Below, piece by piece: positions 56,898 through 64,000 of a stretch of DNA of 64,000 bases (position 1 is its first letter; the number at the start of each line of letters is the position of its first letter). Origin of the DNA: Paraburkholderia sp. DHOC27. GTDB lineage: Bacteria; Pseudomonadota; Gammaproteobacteria; Burkholderiales; Burkholderiaceae. The notes under the pieces are model-generated. The model was not told the origin of the DNA and did no database searches. It worked only from the letters and a program-made list of their open reading frames with translations. The stretch covers positions 372,001 through 436,000 of the forward strand of contig NZ_QVQV01000001.1 in NCBI RefSeq assembly GCF_003429005.1, written 5' to 3'. Position numbers and translations under genes: made by a program.

Positions 56898-57002
56898 GTC
56901 TTTCTGTTTCTGAACAGTTCATCCATGCGACGCGAGTCGCAGCGGAGCGCGGCCGCATGCCTGTGCGGTTTCGCATCAAGACAATTGGAGAAGGATTCAA
57001 TC

Positions 57003-57929
57003 ATGCGTACGCTTTTCAAGCGGCACGTCGTGCCCGCACGTGCCGCGCTCGTCGCGGCGGCGGGCGCAACCTGCCTTGCCGGATCGCCTTTGGCTTCGGC
57101 CCACGCCGTCGTCGGCGACCGCGTTTTTCCCGCCACCCTGACCGTCGACGATCCCGGCGTGGGCGACGAGTTCGACACCCAGTTCGGCCACATCAAGACG
57201 CCGGATGACAATGGCGATCAGATGAACGTCAACACCGTATCGTATGAATGGGACAAGCTGATTACGCGCAATCTCGCGTTCAGTGTATCCAGCGACTACG
57301 TCACGCAAAACGCGCCGAACGGCGGCTCGGCCAAAGGCTGGGACAACGTCACGGTGGGCGCCAAATACCTGCTGTACGCGAACGCGCGGCACGAGTTCAT
57401 GGCGTCCATTGGACTCGAAGCGGAGATTGGCGGGACGGGTGCGAAAGCCATCGGCGATTCGTTCTCGACCTTCACGCCCGACTTCTACTTCGGCAAGGGC
57501 TTCGGCGATCTACCCGCCTCGCTCAGCTATCTGCGCCCCTTCGCAATTACCGGCGAACTGGGCCCGAATCTGACCACCGCATCGTCGGATAATGGTCCGA
57601 ACTCGTTCGGCTGGGGCTTCACGTTGCAATACAGCATTCCGTATCTGCAATCGCAGGTGAAGGACCTGGGACTGCCGCAGCCGTTCAGCAATCTGATCCC
57701 GGTCATCGAAGCGCCCATGAGCACCTGTACGTCGGGCGGCTGCGCGGGCCAGACGACCGGCTTCATCAATCCGGGCGTGCTGTGGCTCAACCGCTATGGC
57801 CAGTTCGGTATCGAAGCGCAGATTCCCGTGAACCGCGCGAGCGGCACACACGTGGGCGTACTGTTCGACGCGCATCTGTACTTCGACGACATCTTCCCGC
57901 ACTCTCTCGGCAAACCGCTCTTCAACTGA
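57003..57929 (+). CDS. Outer-membrane beta-barrel-like protein of copper cluster
   Basis: 308 residues with a signal peptide ending SPLASA before HAVVGDRVFPATLTVDDPG. The mature part shows alternating aromatic/glycine strands (VGAKYLLYANARHEFMASIG, GWGFTLQYSIPYL, NRYGQFGIEAQIPV) and ends in Phe-Asn, suggesting a small outer-membrane barrel. A CSGG-type Cys pair occurs in APMSTCTSGGCAGQ. No named family recognised. GGAGAAGG precedes the ATG. The gene is 105 bp after DUF2946 and 4 bp before copC, so it is probably part of the copper response. Confidence 0.78.
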   Translation: MRTLFKRHVVPARAALVAAAGATCLAGSPLASAHAVVGDRVFPATLTVDDPGVGDEFDTQFGHIKTPDDNGDQMNVNTVSYEWDKLITRNLAFSVSSDYVTQNAPNGGSAKGWDNVTVGAKYLLYANARHEFMASIGLEAEIGGTGAKAIGDSFSTFTPDFYFGKGFGDLPASLSYLRPFAITGELGPNLTTASSDNGPNSFGWGFTLQYSIPYLQSQVKDLGLPQPFSNLIPVIEAPMSTCTSGGCAGQTTGFINPGVLWLNRYGQFGIEAQIPVNRASGTHVGVLFDAHLYFDDIFPHSLGKPLFN

Positions 57930-57933
57930 TCCC

Positions 57934-58314
57934 ATGATGAAAACTGCTCTTATGAACTCCTCTCGCGCGCGCGGCCTCGTTGCCGCACTGACACTCGGCG
58001 TGGCCCAGCTTGCGCATGCTCACGCGTATCCGACTCACCAGGCGCCGTCCGCAGGCGCGACCGTTTCCACCGCGCAGAAAGACGTCGCGATCGATTTCGA
58101 CGACGGCCTCGAACCCGCCTTCAGCGCGATCACCGTCACGGATGCGCAAGGCAAACCGGTCACGAGCGAGAAGTCGGTGGTCGATCCTTCCAACCCGAAG
58201 CACATGACGGTGGCACTAAACACACTGACGCCGGGCGTGTACACGGTGGCATGGGTCGCGGTCGCGGCGGACGGACATCGCACGCAAGGCCACTACAACT
58301 TCACGGCGAAGTAA
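57934..58314 (+). CDS. copC: Copper resistance protein CopC
   Basis: 126 residues, periplasmic beta-sandwich copper carrier. Signal peptide up to AQLAHA, then HAYPTHQAPSAGATVS giving the N-terminal His copper site (the signal cleavage leaves His as residue 1). The second site residues are in AADGHRTQGHYNF. Start either ATG at 57934 or an internal one at 57952. It is 2 bp before copD. Confidence 0.92.
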   Translation: MMKTALMNSSRARGLVAALTLGVAQLAHAHAYPTHQAPSAGATVSTAQKDVAIDFDDGLEPAFSAITVTDAQGKPVTSEKSVVDPSNPKHMTVALNTLTPGVYTVAWVAVAADGHRTQGHYNFTAK

Positions 58315-58316
58315 CG

Positions 58317-59270
58317 GTGGATCCGCTCGTCGCCGGGCAAATCGTCGTTGCCGCTGCGCAGGATCTGTTGTTTGCCTGCGCAGCAGGCACGCTGGCATGC
58401 AGCGCGCTGTGCGCGCGAGGTGAGCCGTCCGGCGGCGCGTCGAGTCACGCGGCGGTTGTGGAGCGGGCGCACGCGTCGGCTGGTTCGCCAGGTCGCGTGC
58501 GTGCGATTGCGCTGATCGGACTCATGCTCGCCTGCTGTCTGTATCTATGGCTTCAGGCGGCGGTGATGAGCGGCTCGACATTCAGCGCGGCGGCTCCTGC
58601 TATCAGCGTGGTCCTGACGCAATCGCATTTCGGCGCGGCGTGGTCCGTGGGTTGCGCCGGTGCCGTGCTGGGATGCCTTGGCGGCACACGTGATAGCCGC
58701 GCCGCGTGGTGGCTCGCAGCGCTCGGCATGCTCGTCTACGCAGCGGGCAAGGCGGCTGCGAGTCATGCTGCAGATACCGGCGATTTCACGGTGCGCGAGG
58801 CGGTCCATGTCGTGCATCTGACAGCGACGGCCTTGTGGGCCGGCAGCGTGATCGTCGCCGCGCCATTGTTGTGGCGCTGGCGTCGCGCGGCTGCGATGCC
58901 GCCCATGCAGTGCGAGGCGTTTTGTACGCGCCTGTCGCATCTGGCGACGCTTGCATTGGTCGTGGTGATTGGAAGCGGTATCTACAACGCCGCGCAGGAC
59001 ACCGCGCATCTGAGTGGACCATTGCTCGATGCGTGGTACGGGCGCGTGTTGACGGTGAAACTCGTGTTCGTCGCGCTTGCGGTGCTGTTGGGCGGTTATA
59101 ACCGGATGATCCATTTGCCGCGCCTGCACGCCACCGCCATTGAAGGCGGCGACGCATATCGTGACGCGCAGCGTCGCTTCGACCGGCTATTGAGCGTCGA
59201 AGCCATCGCGATGATCGCAGTGCTGATCGCAGCCGCCGTGCTGGGTCATACGGCGCCAACGGGCGGATAA
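58317..59270 (+). CDS. copD: Copper resistance protein CopD
   Basis: 317 residues with about eight membrane helices. AVHVVHLTATALWAGSVIVA carries His residues typical of CopD and RLSHLATLALVVVIGSGIYN is the second block. It works with CopC to take copper across the inner membrane. The start is a GTG at 58317, 2 nt after the copC stop and inside the open frame. No CopA/CopB genes are adjacent. Confidence 0.9.
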   Translation: MDPLVAGQIVVAAAQDLLFACAAGTLACSALCARGEPSGGASSHAAVVERAHASAGSPGRVRAIALIGLMLACCLYLWLQAAVMSGSTFSAAAPAISVVLTQSHFGAAWSVGCAGAVLGCLGGTRDSRAAWWLAALGMLVYAAGKAAASHAADTGDFTVREAVHVVHLTATALWAGSVIVAAPLLWRWRRAAAMPPMQCEAFCTRLSHLATLALVVVIGSGIYNAAQDTAHLSGPLLDAWYGRVLTVKLVFVALAVLLGGYNRMIHLPRLHATAIEGGDAYRDAQRRFDRLLSVEAIAMIAVLIAAAVLGHTAPTGG

Positions 59271-59387
59271 GATCGAAGCGGAGCGCGCCGTGCACATCAC
59301 GGCCGCTCCTGCGTTCTGCTCGCACTGGCGCTTGCGGTTGCAAAAACGTTGGCCACGCGCACGATCGCAGTGAAACGCGTCACCGCA

Positions 59388-60179
59388 TCAGCGGCGCGCA
59401 ATCAGCGCCACCGAATCGACGCGCTCTTCGAGCCAGCCGTCCTGCGCATGCGCTTCGAGCAGGGCACGCGCGCGCTCCAGCAATTCATCGAGCCGCGAGC
59501 CAAGACGTTCGCGCGACAAGCTCGACATCGACAGCACGCGTGCCAGCAACGATTCCACCGCGACTCGCCGCACCTCGACAATCGACACACGCTCGAGCGA
59601 CGCAAACGGCGAGTTCATCAGCACGCTCTCGTGGCTCTCCCACGCGTCGTCCTTGCGTTGCTCGCGAGCAGGATCGGTTTGCGCGTAGCTCTCGACCAAC
59701 GCGTGATATTGCGTGAACCAGGGCCTCGGTGGATCGTCGGGATGCGAGGTCGAAAACAGCACCACCGCGCCTGAAGGGTCGATCAGTTGGTCGAGGCGCG
59801 CGAGCGTATCGGGCCGGTCCATCCAGTGAAACGCACGGCCTATCACCGCGATCTGAAAGCGGCCGAGTTCCGCCGACAGATCGTAGGAACTGCCCAACCG
59901 GTACTCGATATTCGGCGCAACGCCGAGCCCGAGTTCCGATGCGATGGTCAGCATTTCCGGCGCGGGGTCGATAGCGACGCCCTTGTCGATCCATGTGGAA
60001 AACGCCAGCGAGATTTGCCCCGGCCCGCATCCCAGATCGAGCAAACGTTGTGTGCCATCCAGCTTGCATGTCTCCGCCACCCGCCGGATCAAACGCGGCG
60101 AATAGGCGGCGCGGCCGCCGAGATAGTGCGCCGCATTGTCCTTGAAGCGATTGGGAACGAAGGGAATGGGTGTGGTCAT
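59388..60179 (-). CDS. Class I SAM-dependent methyltransferase
   Basis: 263 residues. The SAM-binding motif I is RLLDLGCGPGQISLAF, motif II/III IAVIGRAFHWMDRP resembles the UbiE/trans-aconitate methyltransferase-like group. The AFHWM motif is common in small-molecule O-methyltransferases. The ATG at 60179 is chosen. Substrate unknown; not clearly linked to the CFA-type gene 107 bp upstream, but in the same direction. Confidence 0.87.
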   Translation of the reverse strand: MTTPIPFVPNRFKDNAAHYLGGRAAYSPRLIRRVAETCKLDGTQRLLDLGCGPGQISLAFSTWIDKGVAIDPAPEMLTIASELGLGVAPNIEYRLGSSYDLSAELGRFQIAVIGRAFHWMDRPDTLARLDQLIDPSGAVVLFSTSHPDDPPRPWFTQYHALVESYAQTDPAREQRKDDAWESHESVLMNSPFASLERVSIVEVRRVAVESLLARVLSMSSLSRERLGSRLDELLERARALLEAHAQDGWLEERVDSVALIARR

Positions 60180-60286
60180 GGGCGGTTCCGTCAAAGGCGC
60201 GCGCTGCATGAACTGCAATCAGCGCGCAATCCCTGAAGTATGCCGCCGCTGCGGATCTGCTGTCGAGACGCCCCGCCGCTTATCGC

Positions 60287-61390
60287 TCAACGCTTTTCGA
60301 AGCGATAGTGCCCCACGCCCCACTCGTTGCCGTTCGCAAAGCCGAACAGTTCCGCCACGGCCATGTAGAACATGCGCCAGCGCTGTAGCCAGATCGCGGC
60401 GTCGCGCTCGCCGTAGGTGTCCACCAGCATCGGCATGACGCGGTCTTTCGCGGCATCGAGCGAAGCCAGCCATTGATTGGCCGTGCGCTCGTAATGCGTG
60501 CCACTCACCCACCATTGACGCTCCACGCGCAGATCGTCCTGGAAGTGCAGCAGCAGGTTTTCCGATGGCATCGTGCCGCCGGTGAAGAAGTACTTCGACA
60601 TCCAGTCGCTGCCGTCCTGCACCTGGAAGTGATACGCGAGGGTACGGTGCACGAAGATATGCACGAACAGCTTTGCGTCCGCACGCATCCAGCGTGAAAT
60701 TTTGGCCAGCAACAAGCCATAGTTTTTCATATGCTCGAACATCTCGATCGACACCACGCGGTCGAAACCACCCGCAAGCTGCGCGTCGGAAAACTCGAAA
60801 TCGACGATATTGCCGGTCACCACCGTGAGATTGCTCAAACCGCGCTGTTCCGCGCAGGCTTCGATAAACGCGCGCTGCCCATGCGAATTCGAGAGCGCCA
60901 CGATCTGCGAGTGCGGATAACGTGCCGCGAGCCACAACGACAGCGAACCCCAGCCGCATCCAAGATCGAGAATACGCTGACCATCAACCAGTTCCGCGCG
61001 CGCGGCATAGACTTCGAGCATCGCGGCTTCGGCCCGTTCGAGCGTCTCGTTGCCCTGTGGATACCAACAGCACGAGTACTTCAGATACGGTCCCAGATGG
61101 GCATGAAAGAACGCCGCCGGTACTTCGTAGTGCTGGCTATTGGCCGCCTGCGTTTCGACTGCAATTGGGCTGGTACGCAAGCCGTCCAGCAGATGTTCGA
61201 GCCGGCGCGCACGCAATTCACCGTCGTCGTTGCCCTCGTCCTTCAGACGCTGACGCATCAGTTGACGCATGCCCATGCGGATCACCGCGTCCGGCAACCA
61301 GCCGCGCTCGCAGCAGCGGATCAGCCAGCCGTCGTCGGGGCTCGCAGGTGTCGACGGCGGCAGCGGCCGGTCAAGGGTGGTCAGTGTCAT
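60287..61390 (-). CDS. Cyclopropane-fatty-acyl-phospholipid synthase-like methyltransferase
   Basis: 367 residues. SAM motif RILDLGCGWGSLSLWLAARY, and KYSCCWYPQGNETLERAEAA, VVSIEMFEHMKNYGLL and GGTMPSENLLLHFQDDLRV match the CFA/UfaM-like family that methylates unsaturated acyl chains in phospholipids. The N-terminal region is shorter than in E. coli Cfa (382 residues). It follows DUF1295 and lipocalin genes in the same direction, a setting seen with membrane-lipid remodelling and oxidative-stress genes. Confidence 0.9.
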   Translation of the reverse strand: MTLTTLDRPLPPSTPASPDDGWLIRCCERGWLPDAVIRMGMRQLMRQRLKDEGNDDGELRARRLEHLLDGLRTSPIAVETQAANSQHYEVPAAFFHAHLGPYLKYSCCWYPQGNETLERAEAAMLEVYAARAELVDGQRILDLGCGWGSLSLWLAARYPHSQIVALSNSHGQRAFIEACAEQRGLSNLTVVTGNIVDFEFSDAQLAGGFDRVVSIEMFEHMKNYGLLLAKISRWMRADAKLFVHIFVHRTLAYHFQVQDGSDWMSKYFFTGGTMPSENLLLHFQDDLRVERQWWVSGTHYERTANQWLASLDAAKDRVMPMLVDTYGERDAAIWLQRWRMFYMAVAELFGFANGNEWGVGHYRFEKR

Positions 61391-61480
61391 GGTGATGGGC
61401 TCCTTTGTGGTCGCGCCGCCAGTGTGGCTGGCATGTTGTTCGTAGCGTTTCGTTCTGCGTACACGGTTAACTGTGCTCGG

Positions 61481-62269
61481 CTAGTCTCCCGACGAGCGGC
61501 GCGGCGGCCAGGGAATCAGCGCATTGGTGGTCCGCATGTACTCGGCGTACCCCGCGCGCGTTTTGGCAAGACTCGCTTCGAGCAGTGGAATGCCGGACAG
61601 CTTCAGTAGCAGCCACGCCATCAGCACGGGTGGCAAAAGCGTCAACCAGACCCAGGGCGAACCGATCGACAGCGCGATATACGCGACCCAATGCACGCAT
61701 TCGAAAAAGTAGTTCGGGTGCCGCGAGTAACGCCACAGGCCATCGCGGCAAACCTTGCCGTGGTTCGCCGGATCGTTCTTGAAGTGGCGCAGTTGACGGT
61801 CTGCCAGCGCTTCACCCACCACTGCCGCAATCCATACCAGCACCGCCACGATGAGCCATACCGCCGCCGGCTCAGCGGTGCGATACGACGGCACCAGAAA
61901 TGCCAGCGAAAGCAGCATCGAAATCACCACCTGCACCTGGAAGAAGCCGAACATGCGCAGTGGCGCGGCGGCGCCCCATTCTTCACGCAGACGGTGATAA
62001 CGCGCGTCCTCAGGCTGCCCGAAATTGCGACGCCACAAATGCGTGCCGAGCCGCACGCCCCATACGAGACCGCCCAGCGCGGTTAGCGCACGGCTTAATG
62101 GGCTGCCGGTGCCGAGCACCGCATACAGTACGGCGACCGCGCCGAGCGAATAGGCCCATACCGGGTCTATCATGCCGGCGTTCTCCGATTTCAGTTGCCA
62201 AGCCCACACGGCGGAAAACACCACCACGAGCCCAACCAGCGCGATCACGGCAACGACGACAGGCGACAT
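61481..62269 (-). CDS. DUF1295 (steroid 5-alpha-reductase-like) membrane protein
   Basis: 262 residues with six to seven membrane helices. The C-terminal block NDPANHGKVCRDGLWRYSRH followed by PNYFFECVHWVAYIAL is the DUF1295 / ICMT-like signature for an NADPH- or SAM-binding membrane enzyme. Often next to CFA-type genes. The ATG at 62269 with GAG upstream is chosen. Function unknown, likely lipid reduction or methylation. Confidence 0.88.
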   Translation of the reverse strand: MSPVVVAVIALVGLVVVFSAVWAWQLKSENAGMIDPVWAYSLGAVAVLYAVLGTGSPLSRALTALGGLVWGVRLGTHLWRRNFGQPEDARYHRLREEWGAAAPLRMFGFFQVQVVISMLLSLAFLVPSYRTAEPAAVWLIVAVLVWIAAVVGEALADRQLRHFKNDPANHGKVCRDGLWRYSRHPNYFFECVHWVAYIALSIGSPWVWLTLLPPVLMAWLLLKLSGIPLLEASLAKTRAGYAEYMRTTNALIPWPPRRSSGD

Positions 62270-62462
62270 GGCAATCTCGTCCAATGGCAATGCAGGGATA
62301 TACGCAAAAGCGGCTTCAACGGATGCGCACAGGCTCTCCCGGGCCAGCAGCACGGCCCAGCGCCGGTCTGCTGGAAAGAATCAGCAGGCGTCCAAATGCG
62401 TCCGCTCCGTTTGCTTCGAGCGCAGCATGCCGCGTGCCGCCAGCGGCGCCGTCCTTGATTCG

Positions 62463-63056
62463 CTACTGCTTGTCACCCGGCGACGCAAATCCCGGCATGC
62501 CGATCTGCTCCGGCGTTTGCGGCACCCGCTTGAAGCGCGATGTGTCGTAGCCCATCGCGTCCAGTTTCGCCAGCATCTCGCGATAGGTGTCATCGCTCAT
62601 CACAGGGTCGCGCGAGAAGATCCAGCCGAGATTTTTGCCGGGATAGCCGAGGATGGTGTAGCGGTAGTCCGGATCCACATATAGCGTGAGTTGCTTGAAA
62701 CGCACTGGCCAGAACACCTGCACGCTCCACTCTCCGCCGTTCGATCCCGGTACTGGCGTATCGAGAAACTGGTAGTGTTTGAGGGGCGCGTCGAACGCAC
62801 CTTTGTGGGCGTAATACGAATCGTCGATCTTGCCGTCGGGCCGCAGCACCCATTGCGCGTAGCTGCCCACGAAGTCGCGCTCGGCGAAGTAGGGAATGTT
62901 GGCGATGATGTACCAGCGTCCCATGTAGCGTGGCAAATCCACCGGCACGGTGGTGAGCGGCACGCTGGCGCGCGGGTTGGGATTGGGCGGTTCGCCGGAG
63001 CAGCCGCTCAGGACCAGCAGCGCGAGCGCGACGACGGCACAGGCAAAACGGCGCAT
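62463..63056 (-). CDS. Lipocalin family lipoprotein (Blc-like)
   Basis: 197 residues. Lipoprotein signal ending LVLSGC (Cys18) and the lipocalin barrel: LPRYMGRWYIIANIPYFAER, with the invariant GxW. RYTILGYPGKNLGWIFSRDP is the third conserved region. It binds lipids in the outer membrane, as Blc does. The ATG at 63056 has GAGG before it. It heads the probable lipocalin-DUF1295-CFA run. Confidence 0.92.
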   Translation of the reverse strand: MRRFACAVVALALLVLSGCSGEPPNPNPRASVPLTTVPVDLPRYMGRWYIIANIPYFAERDFVGSYAQWVLRPDGKIDDSYYAHKGAFDAPLKHYQFLDTPVPGSNGGEWSVQVFWPVRFKQLTLYVDPDYRYTILGYPGKNLGWIFSRDPVMSDDTYREMLAKLDAMGYDTSRFKRVPQTPEQIGMPGFASPGDKQ

Positions 63057-63214
63057 GGTAACCTCGAATGACGTGACGATAGAGGGTTTACGTTCTATCC
63101 GGCCCGACGGATGCGTATTGACGCCACGAGTCGCGCCACGCATGGTCGACGCAGGCGCAACGAGCTTGACTCAAGAGCGCGACGCGTGACTTTCACTTTC
63201 ACCTCAACGCACCC

Positions 63215-64000
63215 ATGCCAGCCCGTTTGCCAACCCGTGTAACCGCGGCGCTCACCGCTCCTTTCACCGCCCTGCTGGCCGCCGCGCTATTCGGCGCCAC
63301 CACGCCGCTCGCCAAAGCGCTGCTCGGCACGCTCTCGCCGTTCATGGTGGCCGGTCTGTTCTACCTGGGCAGCGGCGTGGGACTCGCCATCACCATCGCA
63401 TTACGCCACGCAAAACAGAGCACGCAAGAGCGAGCGCACGCGGGCCGGCTTCAACTGCATGAACTTCCGTGGCTGATCGGCGCAATCGCCACCGGCGGCG
63501 TGGCCGGACCCGCCCTGCTGATGCTCGGCCTCGACGTGACGCCCGCCGCCACCAGCTCGCTGCTGCTCAACCTCGAAGGCGTGTTCACCGCATTGATCGC
63601 GTGGATTGTGTTTCGCGAGAATGTCGATCGTCAGGTGTTGCTTGGCATGCTCGCCATCGTCGCAGGCGGCGTGGCCCTGTCGTGGCATCCTGGCGCGACG
63701 CGCCTGCCGCTCGGCGCATTGCTCGTGGCGGGTGCCTGCGCCTGCTGGGCGATCGACAACAATCTCACCCGCAAAGTGTCCATCAACGACGCAATGGTAA
63801 TTGCCTGTCTGAAAGGGCTGGTGGCGGGCAGCGTGAATTTCGGCATCGCGCTGCTGCTGGGTGCGCGCGTGCCCGCACCACTCACGCTCGCGGCTGCCAT
63901 GCTGACCGGCTTCGCTGGGTACGGCGTCAGCCTCGTGCTGTTCGTGCTCGCCCTGCGCAATCTCGGCACCGCGCGCACGGGCGCCTATTTCTCGGTGGCG
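63215..64000 (+). CDS. EamA/DMT family transporter (partial, 3' end outside window)
   Basis: 262 codons visible. A 10-helix drug/metabolite transporter: LLAAALFGATTPLAKALLGT and TPAATSSLLLNLEGVFTALI are EamA repeats. The ATG at 63215 begins MPARLPTRVTAALTAPFTAL. It runs off the right edge in an open frame. Substrate unknown; divergent from the lipocalin gene. Confidence 0.88.
   Translation, partial: MPARLPTRVTAALTAPFTALLAAALFGATTPLAKALLGTLSPFMVAGLFYLGSGVGLAITIALRHAKQSTQERAHAGRLQLHELPWLIGAIATGGVAGPALLMLGLDVTPAATSSLLLNLEGVFTALIAWIVFRENVDRQVLLGMLAIVAGGVALSWHPGATRLPLGALLVAGACACWAIDNNLTRKVSINDAMVIACLKGLVAGSVNFGIALLLGARVPAPLTLAAAMLTGFAGYGVSLVLFVLALRNLGTARTGAYFSVA

Overview
The window reads as high-GC proteobacterial chromosome of the Burkholderiaceae, most likely a Paraburkholderia or close relative. 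The gene content supports this: a Burkholderia-type general porin, MucR/Ros-like and AraC/LysR regulators, a YtcA-HlyD-FUSC-NodT efflux set, paired YceI proteins with cytochrome b561, and an Azospirillum/Burkholderia-type L-arabinose 1-dehydrogenase. This assignment rests on protein resemblance read by eye; no rRNA or tRNA gene is present. Most of the window is typical housekeeping and accessory chromosome. There is no prophage, transposase or CRISPR array.

Layout. 1-10700 (mostly minus strand): an AraC regulator cut by the window edge, a MucR-like regulator, then a tightly packed run that reads leftward as acetoacetate decarboxylase, PoxB-type pyruvate dehydrogenase, YtcA, HlyD, FUSC, NodT and an MscS-like channel with a cyclic-nucleotide-binding fold. 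10700-12540: a lower-GC island with a mazE-like antitoxin remnant and an overlapping pair, an M35 (aspzincin) metallopeptidase and an exported OmpA-like protein. 12540-20450: a porin and a probable catabolic operon (LeuC-like, LeuD-like, PdxA-like, haloacetate-dehalogenase-like hydrolase, MFS transporter) with a divergent LysR regulator. 20470-24190: L-arabinose/galactose dehydrogenase, a CGNR zinc-finger regulator divergent from an alpha/beta hydrolase, and an unrecognised 311-residue protein. 24470-32130: ABC ATPase with a permease/CPBP-protease fusion, penicillin acylase family enzyme, small conserved protein, YceH, cupin.

32190-36420: cytochrome b561 and two YceI proteins, then a LysR regulator divergent from an Old Yellow Enzyme. 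36570-42140: membrane protein plus winged-helix regulator, rubredoxin, VOC protein, two diguanylate cyclases, RcnB-like protein. 42590-49810: trehalose-6-phosphate synthase, SelA, an MFS exporter, proline iminopeptidase and CysS. 49900-55480: a secreted glycosidase-like protein with a (PT)n linker, a Rieske oxygenase and a processive family 2 glycosyltransferase. 55560-64000: cytochrome b561, a copper cluster (DUF2946, outer-membrane protein, CopC, CopD), two methyltransferases including a cyclopropane-fatty-acid-synthase homologue, a DUF1295 protein, a lipocalin and the start of an EamA transporter.

The most notable signal is in front of cysS. A canonical promoter points at a 25-codon leader ORF that starts at or next to the predicted transcription start, carries UGU-UGU and a third Cys codon, and is followed by an intrinsic terminator 38 nt before cysS. 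A competing antiterminator pairing can be drawn by hand. This looks like ribosome-mediated, Cys-tRNA-sensing attenuation of cysteinyl-tRNA synthetase. Other points worth a look are the M35/OmpA pair, the LeuCD-PdxA-dehalogenase cluster, the permease-CPBP fusion, an Old Yellow Enzyme with an altered active-site pair, and an orphan selA.
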